Made by a program: the position numbers and the translations under genes. Shown piece by piece: positions 1 to 9,109 of a DNA stretch of 61,381 bases; the first letter of the stretch is position 1; each line of letters begins with the position of its first letter. The DNA is from an uncultured Bacteroidia bacterium (GTDB lineage Bacteria > Bacteroidota > Bacteroidia > Bacteroidales > UBA932), in NCBI GenBank assembly GCA_902778855.1, contig CACYZM010000027.1:1-61381 (forward strand), read 5' to 3'. The notes under the pieces were generated by a model that ran no database searches, was not told the DNA's origin, and saw only the letters and a program-made list of their open reading frames with translations.

Positions 1-140
1 GCCAGCGCTTCCGTGAATTTGGTTTCGATGTCGTCGTTCTCCAGCAGCACGCCGCCCATCATCTCATAGGCGGTGCAGAGGCTCACCAGCGAATCCTGGA
101 GCCGACGCTCGTATTGGCTGAGATATTCCTGTTCTTCCAT
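1..140 (-). CDS. Unknown protein, N-terminal fragment
   Basis: About 46 codons are present before the window edge; the protein begins MEEQEYLSQYERRLQDS. The ATG shares one base with the TGA of the lactonase-like gene upstream (TGATG), so it is probably translationally coupled and the third gene of the pgk operon. The visible part is acidic and helical in character, with no signal peptide or membrane segment. I do not recognise the family from this fragment, and no function is proposed. Confidence 0.6.
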   Translation of the reverse strand, partial: MEEQEYLSQYERRLQDSLVSLCTAYEMMGGVLLENDDIETKFTEAL

Positions 141-1270
141 CAGCGGCTGTACACGACCCCGTGGACGGGTTCTCCATAATAGGCCCAGATCGGGATTTCC
201 CGGTAGAGGGATAACGCGCCCGTGGCGGCGTCGCGCTTGAACAGTTGGATGCAGCGTCCGTTCTTGCAGAAGATGACCAGGAACTCGCCCGGGGGCAGGC
301 CTTCCGACAGGAAGAAGAAGTCCCGCACGTGGGCGGCGGTGCGCTGGTAGCCGACGGGTTTGAGCGAGCCGTCGGACTGCACTTCGGCGATGGCCAGGCC
401 GTCGTCGCCGTTGCGGAGCGAGGCGTAGACGTGGCGGCCGTCGGGGCTCAGCTGGATGTCGCCGCCCGCCTGGGTGGGGATGCGGCGGTCGCCTACGGGC
501 AACCGCTGCACCAGAACCGGGCGGTCGCCGGCAGCGGTGTAGTCGGGCATGGCGTAGACGAGAATCTCGTTGCTCAGCTCCGTGAGGACGTAGAAATGGG
601 AGCCGTCCTGGTTGAAGACCAGGTGGCGCGGTCCGCTGCCGGCGGGGGTAGGGATGTCGAACAGACGCTCGAGCCGCAGGGCGCGGTCGAGGCGCCCGTC
701 GCAGAGCGGGCGGACCGTGCCGTCGAACAGGCGCAGGACGTGGATGCAGTCGGCGCCGAGGTCGACGGCCAGCAGCAGGTTCCCGAACGGGACCAACTGG
801 TGGATGTGTGAACTTTCCTGCCGTTCGGCGACCGGGCCGCGGCCGTCAAAGTGCACGACCTGCGTCGCAGGCTCGATGCGGCCCGACCGGACCGGGAACA
901 AGGTCACGGTCCCGCCGGAATAGTCGGCCGTCAGCAGCGCGCCGTTGTCGGGATCGCCGCACTGGTTGAAATACCCCGGAATGTAGACCAGATGGCAGGG
1001 ATCGGGCGAGGTGCCGCGAATCTCCGAGATCCGCTCGATGCGGCCTTTCGGCAGCGGCTTGAGCCGGTCGTAGGGGTGTACCCGGAAGGAGTACACGCCG
1101 GAGTCGTCGCCGCTTTCCGATGTCGCAAAAAGATACCTCTTATCGGGCGAAAGCGCCAGATAAGAGGTATTCTCTGCGTCAAACATACTGGTGCCCAGAA
1201 CATCGAACGTGGCGACGCCCAATTCGAGCAGCAGCAGTTTACTGCCGTAGGTCCCGACAATCAGTTCCAT
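140..1270 (-). CDS. Lactonase-family seven-bladed beta-propeller
   Basis: A 376-residue protein of the 6-phosphogluconolactonase-like (YbhE/Pgl-type) propeller family. Typical marks are the repeated beta-blade spacing, the SSHIHQLVPFGNLLLAVDLG stretch at residues 153-172 (family form HxHQ...DLGxD) and GSGPRHLVFNQDG at 211-223. There is no signal peptide, so it is probably cytoplasmic. It starts 9 bases after pgk and overlaps the next gene by one base, so it belongs to a glycolysis-linked operon. Family members hydrolyse 6-phosphogluconolactone or related sugar lactones. Whether this one works in the pentose phosphate pathway is inferred, because many propellers of this family are uncharacterised. 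Confidence 0.82.
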   Translation of the reverse strand: MELIVGTYGSKLLLLELGVATFDVLGTSMFDAENTSYLALSPDKRYLFATSESGDDSGVYSFRVHPYDRLKPLPKGRIERISEIRGTSPDPCHLVYIPGYFNQCGDPDNGALLTADYSGGTVTLFPVRSGRIEPATQVVHFDGRGPVAERQESSHIHQLVPFGNLLLAVDLGADCIHVLRLFDGTVRPLCDGRLDRALRLERLFDIPTPAGSGPRHLVFNQDGSHFYVLTELSNEILVYAMPDYTAAGDRPVLVQRLPVGDRRIPTQAGGDIQLSPDGRHVYASLRNGDDGLAIAEVQSDGSLKPVGYQRTAAHVRDFFFLSEGLPPGEFLVIFCKNGRCIQLFKRDAATGALSLYREIPIWAYYGEPVHGVVYSR

Positions 1271-1279
1271 ACGGAGGGG

Positions 1280-2533
1280 TTAGTCTTCGCGGATGGCCGC
1301 GATGCCGGGGAGGTCTTTGCCTTCGATGGCCTCGAGCATGGCGCCGCCGCCGGTGGAGACGTAGCTCACCTTGTCGGCATAGCCCATCTGGTTGACGGCT
1401 GCCACGGAGTCGCCGCCACCCACGAGGGTGTAGGCGCCTTTCGCGGTCGCTTCAGCCAGCGCTTCGGCGATCTTCAGTGTACCTTTGGCGAAGTTCGGCA
1501 TCTCGAACACGCCCACGGGGCCGTTCCAAAGGATGGTCTTGGATTCGAGAATGATCTTCGTCCAGTTCTCGATCGACTTTTCGCCGGCATCCATACCCAT
1601 CCAGCCGTCGGGAATCTCGTGCGAGGGGACAACCTGCACGTTGGCTTCGTTGCTGAATTCGTCGGCCACGCGGGTCTGGACTGAGAGGGAGAGGTTCACG
1701 CCGAGTTCCTTGGCCCTGGCCATGATTTCGCGGGCGTCGGGGATCAGGTCGTCTTCGTGGAGCGAGTCGCCGATGGAGCCGCCTTCCGCTTTGATGAAGG
1801 TGTAGCCCATTCCGCCGCCGACAATCAGGTTGTCGACCTTGGTCACCAGGTTCTTGAGCACCTCGAGCTTCGAGGAGACCTTCGAACCGCCGATGATGGC
1901 CGTGAACGGATGCTTGGCGTTCTTCAGCACGTTGTCGATGGCGCGGATCTCGCCTTCCATCAGGTAGCCGAACATCTTGTCCTCAGGGAAATACTTCGCG
2001 ATGAGGGCCGTGGACGCGTGGGCGCGGTGAGCCGTGCCGAAGGCGTCGTTGATGTAGCAGTCTGCGTAGGAGGCCAGCTTCTTGACGAAAGCTTTCTGGC
2101 TTTCCTTAACGGCCGCCTTCGCGGCTTTCTTCTCTTCGTCGGAGGCATCTTCCGCCAGTCCGCGGGGTTTGCCTTCTTCTTCCGCGTAGAAGCGCAGGTT
2201 TTCGAGCACGAGCACTTCGCCCGGTTTGAGGGCAGCGGCCTGCTCATCGGCCTTCTGGCAGTCCGGAGCGAACTGCACCGGTACGCCGAGGCATTCCTCG
2301 ACGCGGCTCAGGATATGTTTCAGCGAGAATTTCTCCGCCGGGCCCTTCGGCCGGCCGAGGTGCGACATGATGATCAGTGAGCCGCCGCCGGCGAGCACTT
2401 TCTTAAGGGTCGGGATGGCAGCCCGGATGCGGGTGTCGTCGGTAATCTCGAACTTGTCGTTGAGGGGAACGTTGAAGTCGACGCGGACAATCGCTTTCTT
2501 GCCCGTAAAATCGTAGGAATCAATCTGTTTCAT
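1280..2533 (-). CDS. pgk: Phosphoglycerate kinase
   Basis: Cytoplasmic glycolytic enzyme that transfers the acyl phosphate of 1,3-bisphosphoglycerate to ADP. The 417-residue product has the N-terminal substrate motif VRVDFNVPL, the SHLGRPKG loop, the [11 protein letters not shown] region, the [10 protein letters not shown] segment and the nucleotide-binding C-terminal GGGDSVAA motif. I start at MKQIDSYDF: an upstream in-frame ATG at 2569 lies on the promoter -7 box at 2569-2576 and so is not on the transcript. The 417-residue length fits bacterial Pgk. The lactonase-like gene follows after 9 bases. Nothing in the sequence looks damaged. Confidence 0.97.
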   Translation of the reverse strand: MKQIDSYDFTGKKAIVRVDFNVPLNDKFEITDDTRIRAAIPTLKKVLAGGGSLIIMSHLGRPKGPAEKFSLKHILSRVEECLGVPVQFAPDCQKADEQAAALKPGEVLVLENLRFYAEEEGKPRGLAEDASDEEKKAAKAAVKESQKAFVKKLASYADCYINDAFGTAHRAHASTALIAKYFPEDKMFGYLMEGEIRAIDNVLKNAKHPFTAIIGGSKVSSKLEVLKNLVTKVDNLIVGGGMGYTFIKAEGGSIGDSLHEDDLIPDAREIMARAKELGVNLSLSVQTRVADEFSNEANVQVVPSHEIPDGWMGMDAGEKSIENWTKIILESKTILWNGPVGVFEMPNFAKGTLKIAEALAEATAKGAYTLVGGGDSVAAVNQMGYADKVSYVSTGGGAMLEAIEGKDLPGIAAIRED

Positions 2534-2568
2534 ATGCTGTAAAGTTTCTTTCTGTCCCGGATAGGACA

Positions 2569-2576
2569 CAAAGATA
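2569..2576 (-). promoter_or_regulatory. -7 box for pgk
   Basis: The minus strand reads TATCTTTG, an exact match to the Bacteroidota -7 consensus TAnnTTTG, 35 bases before the chosen pgk ATG. I see no clear -33 TTTG at the right distance, so this is a half-site call. It begins 5 bases beyond the stop of the small RHH gene. Confidence 0.45.
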
Positions 2577-2581
2577 GCAAT

Positions 2582-2740
2582 TTATTTCTTTTTCCGTCCC
2601 GCCCGCACCAGGGCTTCGTCGATCAGCCACTGCAGTTGCCCGTTGGTGCTGCGGAACTCGTCGGCAGCCCAGCGCTCCAACGCCTCGAAAGTCTTGGCGT
2701 CGATCCGCAGTACGAAACTCTTGGTGCCTTCCTTGGCCAT
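2582..2740 (-). CDS. Arc/RHH-type small DNA-binding protein
   Basis: A 52-residue protein beginning MAKEGTKSFVLRIDAKTFEA. The pattern fits an Arc/MetJ ribbon-helix-helix protein: a short N-terminal beta strand (TKSFVLRID), helix A (AKTFEALERWAADEF), a turn with TNGQLQ, then helix B (WLIDEALVRAG) and a lysine-rich tail. Such proteins bind DNA as dimers. It starts 6 bases after the SPFH gene and is probably co-transcribed with it from the promoter at 3713-3742. Its target is unknown; autoregulation of the pair would be a natural guess. There is no toxin gene beside it, so I do not call it an antitoxin. Confidence 0.72.
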   Translation of the reverse strand: MAKEGTKSFVLRIDAKTFEALERWAADEFRSTNGQLQWLIDEALVRAGRKKK

Positions 2741-2746
2741 CGCGCG

Positions 2747-3685
2747 TTAATTATATAAGGTACCCGCGTTGACGATCGGCTGCGCGTTGTCTTCCGAGCA
2801 GAGGACGACCAGCAGGTTGCTTACCATCGCGGCCTTGCGTTCTTCATCGAGTTCCACCACGCCTTCTTCCTTGAGGTGGTCGAGGGCCAGTTTGACCATC
2901 GACACGGCGCCTTCCACGATCTTCTCGCGGGCGGCGATGATGGCGTCTGCCTGCTGGCGGCGGAGCATCACGGCGGCGATTTCCGGGGCGTAAGCCAGGT
3001 AGTTGATGCGGGCCTCGATGGCTTCGATGCCGGCGATGGAGAGTCGCTCGTTGAGGGTGTCGGTCAGTTCGTCGTTGATTTCATCGGCGCCGGAGCGGAG
3101 CGTAACGTCGTTCTCGTTGGGGTTGCTGTTCTCGTCGTAGTTGTAGCGTCCGGCAACCTGGCGCAGCGCCGCGTCGGCCTGCACTTTGACGAAGCTCTCG
3201 AAGGCCTTCATCGTGGAGCTCAGGCTGCCCTGCATGCTCATGGTCTGCGAGTCGATTTCGAAGAGGCTCTTGTACACGTCTTTGACGCGCCAGACCAACA
3301 CCAGGCCGATGAGGATGGGGTTACCGCTCTTGTCGTTGACTTTGATCGCCTCCGCGTCGAAGTTACGCGCGCGCAGCGAAACCCGTTTCTTGGAGAGCAG
3401 GGGATTGATATACCAGAAGCCGTTCTCCCGCAGCGTGCCGCGGTATTTGCCGAAGAACACCAGAGCCCGGGCCTCGTTGGGCTCGAGTTTCACCATACCG
3501 ATGGCCAGGAAGAGGATCACCAGGAAGGAAATGGGGATCGTGAGTCCGATCAGGAGGTCCGGATTGGACATATGGGTCGCTTTCGAGAAGAGGATAATGT
3601 CGACAGCGATCACGGCAAGAATCAGGAACAGGGCAATGAAGCCGCTGATTTTAAAGCCTTTAAATTCGAATTCCTTGGTTTCCAT
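2747..3685 (-). CDS. SPFH/band 7 domain membrane protein
   Basis: 312 residues. Two hydrophobic segments near the N-terminus (about residues 14-34 and 44-64) are followed by an SPFH/prohibitin-type domain: [19 protein letters not shown], then [19 protein letters not shown], then the alanine- and glutamate-rich helical stretch around [20 protein letters not shown] that drives oligomerisation in this family. It is probably membrane-anchored and acts as a scaffold for microdomains or quality control; a precise role is not known. It is divergent from smpB and followed closely by the RHH gene. Confidence 0.85.
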   Translation of the reverse strand: METKEFEFKGFKISGFIALFLILAVIAVDIILFSKATHMSNPDLLIGLTIPISFLVILFLAIGMVKLEPNEARALVFFGKYRGTLRENGFWYINPLLSKKRVSLRARNFDAEAIKVNDKSGNPILIGLVLVWRVKDVYKSLFEIDSQTMSMQGSLSSTMKAFESFVKVQADAALRQVAGRYNYDENSNPNENDVTLRSGADEINDELTDTLNERLSIAGIEAIEARINYLAYAPEIAAVMLRRQQADAIIAAREKIVEGAVSMVKLALDHLKEEGVVELDEERKAAMVSNLLVVLCSEDNAQPIVNAGTLYN

Positions 3686-3712
3686 AATTGAAATGATATT
3701 ATATTGATATCA

Positions 3713-3742
3713 CAAAGATATATAATAATTCTTTAATTCAAA
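3713..3742 (-). promoter_or_regulatory. Promoter of the SPFH-RHH operon
   Basis: On the minus strand there is TTTG (3742-3739), an 18-base A+T-rich spacer and TATCTTTG (3720-3713). Both elements match the Bacteroidota -33/-7 consensus. The -7 box lies 27 bases before the ATG. It overlaps the region that drives smpB on the other strand. Confidence 0.65.
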
Positions 3743-3754
3743 ATCTTTTTTGTT

Positions 3755-3762
3755 TAAATTTG
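3755..3762 (+). promoter_or_regulatory. -7 box for smpB
   Basis: TAAATTTG matches TAnnTTTG exactly and is followed by GC. It ends 8 bases before the smpB ATG, so transcription would begin at or a base or two before the start codon and the transcript would be almost leaderless. A TTTA at 3732-3735 is a poor candidate for the -33 element. Confidence 0.45.
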
Positions 3763-3770
3763 CAGTCCCT

Positions 3771-4229
3771 ATGGCAAAGAAAGACAAGAAAAGCACGGTT
3801 GAGATCCGGAATAAGAAGGCGGGGTTCGAGTATGAGTTTCTCGAATCCTTTACGGCGGGTATTGTGTTGAACGGAACGGAGATCAAGTCGATTCGGGCGG
3901 GGAAGGCCTCGCTGGTCGACAGCTGGTGCTATTTCGTGAATGGCGAGCTGTATGTCAAGAATATGAACGTGGCCGAATACTGGTGGGGCTCCGCCTTCAG
4001 CCGCCAGGACCCGAAGCGTGACCGCAAACTCCTCCTCACCAAAAAGGAGCTCCGCAAACTGGCCCGCGCCGTCAAGGAAAAGGGCCTCACGATCGTCGCA
4101 ACGCGCCTCTTCATCGCCGAAAACGGCTACGCCAAGCTCAACATCGCCTTGGCCCGCGGCAAGCGTGAATTCGACAAGCGCGAGACCATCAAGGAAAAAG
4201 ATTTGCGCCGCGATTCGGAGCGCGATTAA
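3771..4229 (+). CDS. smpB: SsrA-binding protein SmpB
   Basis: 152 residues from [20 protein letters not shown]. It binds tmRNA and delivers it to stalled ribosomes for trans-translation. Family marks are [20 protein letters not shown], the [10 protein letters not shown] segment, the HYW-like pocket [14 protein letters not shown] and the basic C-terminal tail with [18 protein letters not shown], which folds in the decoding centre. A longer in-frame start 7 codons upstream is rejected because it lies before the -7 box. The gene is monocistronic and is followed by a strong terminator. No ssrA gene is visible in the window. Confidence 0.96.
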   Translation: MAKKDKKSTVEIRNKKAGFEYEFLESFTAGIVLNGTEIKSIRAGKASLVDSWCYFVNGELYVKNMNVAEYWWGSAFSRQDPKRDRKLLLTKKELRKLARAVKEKGLTIVATRLFIAENGYAKLNIALARGKREFDKRETIKEKDLRRDSERD

Positions 4230-4238
4230 AAAAGAAAA

Positions 4239-4270
4239 AAGAAGCCTGCTTCTCAAGAAGCAGGCTTCTT
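4239..4270. terminator. Bidirectional intrinsic terminator
   Basis: Perfect 15-base inverted repeat (arms 4239-4253 and 4256-4270, AAGAAGCCTGCTTCT and its complement). There is a T run on the plus-strand side and an A-rich run (4228-4240) that becomes a U tract on the minus strand. It sits between the convergent smpB and fimbrial genes and can end both transcripts. Confidence 0.88.
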
Positions 4271-4291
4271 TTCAAAAAGATAGCGTCCTTG

Positions 4292-6460
4292 CTATTGCTT
4301 GGGGTCAAAGCCCGCAATGATTGAGGGCTCGTCTCCTTCGACTTTACCAATCTTCAGATCGATGGGATTAAACTGGCTTTCCATGTCGCAAATATGGATC
4401 CAGGAGCTATTGTCTCCCCTCGTGGTCGTGTAGAAGGTAATCTTATCGTCCGCGCTGTCGCCGAAGATATACTTGTACACATACTTCCGGGTACGCGTAT
4501 CCAGATAGCAGTAATCCGAATAGTTGATCGTGTAAACGTAGAAGAATGTATTTTTGCCTTCCTTCGACGCAAAGGCCGACTTGCCGGTCACGACCGGAAG
4601 TTTCGGGCTCGTCGCGGAGAGCGTATTGTTCTCGGCTTCGATGCGGATCTGAATCGGGAACATAGAGGAACCCAAACCTTCCGGGAGGCAGATGCGCAGA
4701 TCAACCGCTTTATTGAGTCCGTGGATGGTAGTTGAATCACAAGTGCTTGTGATTGCCGTGGTGGTCATCAAACCAAATTCGCTGACGTGGGTAAAGCTCG
4801 GCGTGGTCATCAGGGTGATCAAAATCTCGCGATACAACTCATTTCTTGTCGATACGTTCGTACCCTTGATCCGGATGATACTTTTCTTCATATGATTCGG
4901 ATCAATGTCGGTCGGCGTAAAGAACAATTCACCATGTTCGCCGTGGGTCACGGAGCCATCTACGACTGCGGGATAAGATTCAAAGCCAGCGACATCGACG
5001 ACTTCAAATTCAATCGTACAATACTCGTTTGACTCTATATACGCGATACCATCCTCGAGGTCAGGGATAAAGTAGTACTGGAATGCACTTCCATTCTTAT
5101 TCATCAGCTGTTTCGGCTGGATGACATCATCTACTTTTTCAACACTCGTATAGATGAAGTCCAGCTGATCCACGTGGATGGCACATTTGCCGTTCGAAAG
5201 GTCACTCAGGCTGGCCGTTTCCAGGGATGCGGAAATGTTGCCGAAGTAAGAGCCTTTGAATGCGTCTTCAGCCGTTGCTTCACCGGTCACCGCCAGGCCT
5301 TTGATATGCATCGTATATACGAAGTTCCGCAAGAAAGGAACATAGGCACCTTTGTCATCAAGCACCTCGACCTTATACCAGTAGGTGTTGGCCGCTTCAA
5401 GTTGTTCCGGAGAAAGACCTTCTCCCGCGTGGTCTTCATATAAGCCATGTTCGGGCAAAAATTCGACCTGAACCAGAATGGCGGTTTGCACCATCTGGGT
5501 CGTAGGCTTGGGGCGCTCGTACATATACTTGGCAACACCGTCACCGACATAGACTCCTTCAGCGACACCTTCAGTGCCCGGTTCGCCCGGGAACGAAGTA
5601 TCAAGGATCTGTGGATCATTGGGCATGCAGCCGGGATATCCATCAGTTCCGACCAGTTGATTCCACCATACCGATGCCGAGGGATTCGTCTGCATAAAGG
5701 CATTCAGGTAGCCCTTGGGGAAGCGTTCGGTCGCATCTGCGTTATAGGGGGCTATATAGCCTTTCTTGGGGACATTGATATAGGTCCACTGGTGGACTCT
5801 GATGGGTTCATTGTCATCACCGACGTTCGAAGGACCTTCGACAATCAGCTTGGCGAAGTTGCGAAGCAGATGGATTTCGCCAAAAGCGGCAATCAGGTCG
5901 GCCGATCCCATCGGGAGTTGCGACTGATCGTCGATATCTCCATCCTGGTTTGCGTGGATACCGTGTTCAAGAATGACTTGCTGCCAGTAGGAGGCTTCGT
6001 ATTGACCGGTTGTTGCATTTTTGCCCGTTACCATCTTCTCCATTACATTGTCCAGATAGTCGGTGGTAGTCGGGACTACTTCTTCCGGCGGATTGGCGAT
6101 GATATGGATCGTGCGTTTTTCATCGGTAACGGGGAGGAACGTCTTGAAAGTACCTCCGGTGATGTATTTTCCATCTGGCGTTGTTGACGTAGACAAATGG
6201 GAAGCGGTAATCCAGTTCTGCACATAACCCTGGCCGGAACCGTAGACACAGAGGTGGATGTCAAAAGCTTCCGAAGCAAGCGGGCCTTCGCCCATCGTTC
6301 CTTTCGTTGCTACAGGGATAGGTTCCGGGAGCTGGACGGAGAAAACCACCGCCACGCTTTCGGCATCGGGTACTTCAGTATTGCCGTTGAACATTTCGGG
6401 CTGGCAGGCCACCAGACCCATCATAAGCGCAAGCGCTGCAAAATATTTCGTTGCTTTCAT
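4292..6460 (-). CDS. Large fimbria-associated surface lipoprotein
   Basis: 722 residues, third lipoprotein of the fimbria-like operon. The N-terminal signal peptide ends in the lipobox MGLVAC (Cys19), followed by an acidic low-complexity stretch and a VAVVFSVQLPEP...ATKG segment typical of Bacteroidales fimbrial accessory proteins. The rest is predicted beta-rich with no enzyme motif. I suspect a tip or accessory subunit related to DUF4906-type proteins, but family assignment by eye is uncertain. It follows the 871-residue gene by 17 bases, and the shared terminator at 4239-4270 ends the operon. Confidence 0.65.
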   Translation of the reverse strand: MKATKYFAALALMMGLVACQPEMFNGNTEVPDAESVAVVFSVQLPEPIPVATKGTMGEGPLASEAFDIHLCVYGSGQGYVQNWITASHLSTSTTPDGKYITGGTFKTFLPVTDEKRTIHIIANPPEEVVPTTTDYLDNVMEKMVTGKNATTGQYEASYWQQVILEHGIHANQDGDIDDQSQLPMGSADLIAAFGEIHLLRNFAKLIVEGPSNVGDDNEPIRVHQWTYINVPKKGYIAPYNADATERFPKGYLNAFMQTNPSASVWWNQLVGTDGYPGCMPNDPQILDTSFPGEPGTEGVAEGVYVGDGVAKYMYERPKPTTQMVQTAILVQVEFLPEHGLYEDHAGEGLSPEQLEAANTYWYKVEVLDDKGAYVPFLRNFVYTMHIKGLAVTGEATAEDAFKGSYFGNISASLETASLSDLSNGKCAIHVDQLDFIYTSVEKVDDVIQPKQLMNKNGSAFQYYFIPDLEDGIAYIESNEYCTIEFEVVDVAGFESYPAVVDGSVTHGEHGELFFTPTDIDPNHMKKSIIRIKGTNVSTRNELYREILITLMTTPSFTHVSEFGLMTTTAITSTCDSTTIHGLNKAVDLRICLPEGLGSSMFPIQIRIEAENNTLSATSPKLPVVTGKSAFASKEGKNTFFYVYTINYSDYCYLDTRTRKYVYKYIFGDSADDKITFYTTTRGDNSSWIHICDMESQFNPIDLKIGKVEGDEPSIIAGFDPKQ

Positions 6461-6477
6461 CGCTGATACTGATTCTA

Positions 6478-9093
6478 TTAACGTTCGTGCATATTGGGGT
6501 GATAGTAGTCGGCCCAGTGGGCTTTCCAGTTAGGCGTTACGTCATCTTCAGACATGGCCTTTTCCCAGTCGGTCATCATATCCGGCGTGCGAATCTTATC
6601 GACACCGTCGGTGGGCTCGTCACCCCAATACCAAAGGTCGTATACCATTCGGATGTAAACAGTTCCACTATTGCTGGCCGTATAAGGATAGATATTATCG
6701 CCTGTGCCAATATGAATCCTTGTTCCGTCAGCAACACGATAATAGCAGTCGGCAGCGAACAATCCAGGCAACGTGCCATCCGACTGCAGTTTCATCATAA
6801 AGGCAAACTCGGCTTCAGTAGGAAGGCGCCAGCGACCGGCCGGATAACCAGCTTCCTGATACATAGCACAACGCTGGACGATGCCGGTGCCGTCGCTGTT
6901 GTTCCAAGGAACACCTCCGGTAATATTCATGTGCGAGGATACAAGCAGGCGCGGGGCGATGATATTCTGGTCGTCGCCATTTTGGGACGCAATCAGGATC
7001 TTAAGCGGCTCCTCCCAGGCTCTCGTGGAGTCTGCGGCGTCTTGATACTCAGTACCTGAGGCTGTGCGTTTCGCTTTATCACTATAAAGATAGGGTTTGA
7101 GAACAAATCTAGGGGTGGTGCCTGAGGAAGTCGTAGATTTGTAATGCTTGCTGGCGGGGACGCGCGGGTCGCCCAGACGATATGACTTTGTTGTAATGGC
7201 ACCATCATTGCCACCAGCACGCACTTTATATTTGTTGTTTTCCTCATTGAAAGCGGAAACGGAAACTACCGTCAAGAAGAAGTGGTCAGCTCGTACGGAA
7301 GTGCTCCCGCCAGAATAAAGAGACCCATTGCCACTATTACCAGAAGTGGGTGTCCATGTGGTGCCGGAACGCCAATAGTCAATGTGGGGCATATATGCAT
7401 TTCCTGTCGGATGGTGCTTATATCCTGTAAGATTGCCGTCGGCATCGCAGACGTCTTTTGTTCCCAAATTATAATAACCGTCCAAGAATGCGTTCTTGGA
7501 ATTTATGGTAGTGATTTCGATAGCCGGATGCTGGATAATAGTAACTTCGGCGGTGCGGCCTTCTTCGTTCTTGAGCAGGACTTTGATGGTGCGTATAGTG
7601 AAGACATCCGTCAATTTGTGTGTGAATTTCACATACTTTGCGAATGGCTCAAGCTTATATTCATTCAAGTCCTTGGCGGCATCTGTCGGTTGTCCATTGT
7701 ATTTATTAACATTCAGCGACTGATTGTCGGAGTCCTTGTCTTGCGGCAGGGTCATTTGGTAAACCGAGTCGGCCACAGGGTAGCGGAAGTGATAGTGCGT
7801 TCCGTTGGTAGAACCATAGAAATGATAGGAAACTTCCGTGAAAATAGCACTGACTGCGGAGTTCGAAGAGAACGGAATGTCTACGCTTTCATCGCTGTAC
7901 AGGATGAACTCCCTTTTCGGCACGTCGAAGAAACGCGCGGCGGCCATACCGGAGCCGCCCTTCCATTCATTGACGGCCCATTCGTGAACCGTGTACTTCG
8001 CGGGATCGACAACGACATATTCGTTCTCGGTATCGATGACATCGAGGTTCACGTCGACGACGTAGCAGGTATTGCGGTCGATGGTGACGGTTCCGTCGGT
8101 GGCCGGCTTGGGGACACAGATCTTATAATAGAAGTTGGCCGTACCACGGACGTTGCTCCACCAGGTTATCTGGATTTTGAAGTACGGTTCGCCGTTTTCT
8201 CCTCCTTTCCAGGTCTGCGGATAGGTATAAACATCGCCAATGCTGAACTCATATTTATAATCGGGATCCGTAATCGTCAGCGGATCGGTGACAGTCAGCG
8301 GATTGGGCGAAATCGGATAGTTCGTCGGATAGCTGAAATACTGGTAGTTGTCTACGGCTGCGTCAGGGATGGCGCTGCGCTTGACCGGCGTTGCGCCCAC
8401 CGTCGAGCGGTTGTTGAGGGCGTTCACATAGTAGGCGCGGAGGTCCTTGAGGACCGGCGTCCACTTTTCGTTCTCACCGGTCATGCTGCCGGGCACGCTT
8501 GCCGGAATGGTGAAGTTCAGGGCCAGTTTGGAGGCGATGCGCGTCAGGCCGATGTCGACCGTGCGAGCCTCTTCCACCTCAGCGGGCGTGAGTTCGGTCG
8601 TGTAGGTGTTGCCGGTCTTATTGTAAGAGTCCATCACCATATCGGTGAAGAAAGTTACAGCGCCGGTTTCGTTATCGACGGCTGTGACAAGTTTGGACTC
8701 GAATTCAAGGGCTTTCAGCTGTTCAAGCGTCCAAGCTCTGTTATGGGCGATGTTCCCGGGGAAGTTCGCAATGATATAGACGTAAGAGGTCACTTTGCGA
8801 AGTTTCACGAAATCTTTGCCAATACCCGTTTCGAACGTCTTGCTGGAACCGGTAGCCCGGCCCTGCATCGTGACGTCGATAAGTTCGGTGCCGGTGGCAT
8901 CCTTGAAGAAGAAGTAATCGAAGTGATCGATCGTCGTTTCGCGGGTGGGATCGGCTTTGGTCTCGGGCTCGTCGCTGAAGAGGGTGATCGTCAGGCCTTT
9001 TGTATTGAGCTCGACATTCTCGTTGGGATAGCAGCCCGGAGCGAGGAGTGCGGCGGTAAAAATGGCCGCGATAATCAGGATATATTTTTTCAT
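6478..9093 (-). CDS. Large fimbria-associated surface lipoprotein
   Basis: 871 residues from MKKYILIIAA; lipobox LLAPGC with Cys21. The ATG three codons upstream (9102) directly abuts an AGGAG sequence at 9107-9103, while the chosen ATG has it at a spacing of 9, which decides the start. N-terminal features resemble Bacteroidales fimbrillins: ITLFSDEPETKAD, and RIASKLALNFTIP followed by a YYVNALNN segment. Near the C-terminus is AGRWRLPTEAEFAFMMKLQS, a motif shared by surface proteins with an FGE/DUF1566-like fold. It is probably a fimbrial accessory or tip protein exported by the lipoprotein route and assembled outside the cell; function inferred from context. Confidence 0.65.
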   Translation of the reverse strand: MKKYILIIAAIFTAALLAPGCYPNENVELNTKGLTITLFSDEPETKADPTRETTIDHFDYFFFKDATGTELIDVTMQGRATGSSKTFETGIGKDFVKLRKVTSYVYIIANFPGNIAHNRAWTLEQLKALEFESKLVTAVDNETGAVTFFTDMVMDSYNKTGNTYTTELTPAEVEEARTVDIGLTRIASKLALNFTIPASVPGSMTGENEKWTPVLKDLRAYYVNALNNRSTVGATPVKRSAIPDAAVDNYQYFSYPTNYPISPNPLTVTDPLTITDPDYKYEFSIGDVYTYPQTWKGGENGEPYFKIQITWWSNVRGTANFYYKICVPKPATDGTVTIDRNTCYVVDVNLDVIDTENEYVVVDPAKYTVHEWAVNEWKGGSGMAAARFFDVPKREFILYSDESVDIPFSSNSAVSAIFTEVSYHFYGSTNGTHYHFRYPVADSVYQMTLPQDKDSDNQSLNVNKYNGQPTDAAKDLNEYKLEPFAKYVKFTHKLTDVFTIRTIKVLLKNEEGRTAEVTIIQHPAIEITTINSKNAFLDGYYNLGTKDVCDADGNLTGYKHHPTGNAYMPHIDYWRSGTTWTPTSGNSGNGSLYSGGSTSVRADHFFLTVVSVSAFNEENNKYKVRAGGNDGAITTKSYRLGDPRVPASKHYKSTTSSGTTPRFVLKPYLYSDKAKRTASGTEYQDAADSTRAWEEPLKILIASQNGDDQNIIAPRLLVSSHMNITGGVPWNNSDGTGIVQRCAMYQEAGYPAGRWRLPTEAEFAFMMKLQSDGTLPGLFAADCYYRVADGTRIHIGTGDNIYPYTASNSGTVYIRMVYDLWYWGDEPTDGVDKIRTPDMMTDWEKAMSEDDVTPNWKAHWADYYHPNMHER

Positions 9094-9109
9094 ATGCTTC
9101 ATCTCCTAT

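Noticed and set aside
2534-2569. Upstream ATG extending Pgk by 12 residues
   Set aside because: It coincides with the -7 box, and the family N-terminus begins at MKQIDSYDF.
2582-2740. Antitoxin of a toxin-antitoxin pair
   Set aside because: RHH-type size fits, but the partner is an SPFH scaffold, not a toxin, and no other small gene is adjacent.
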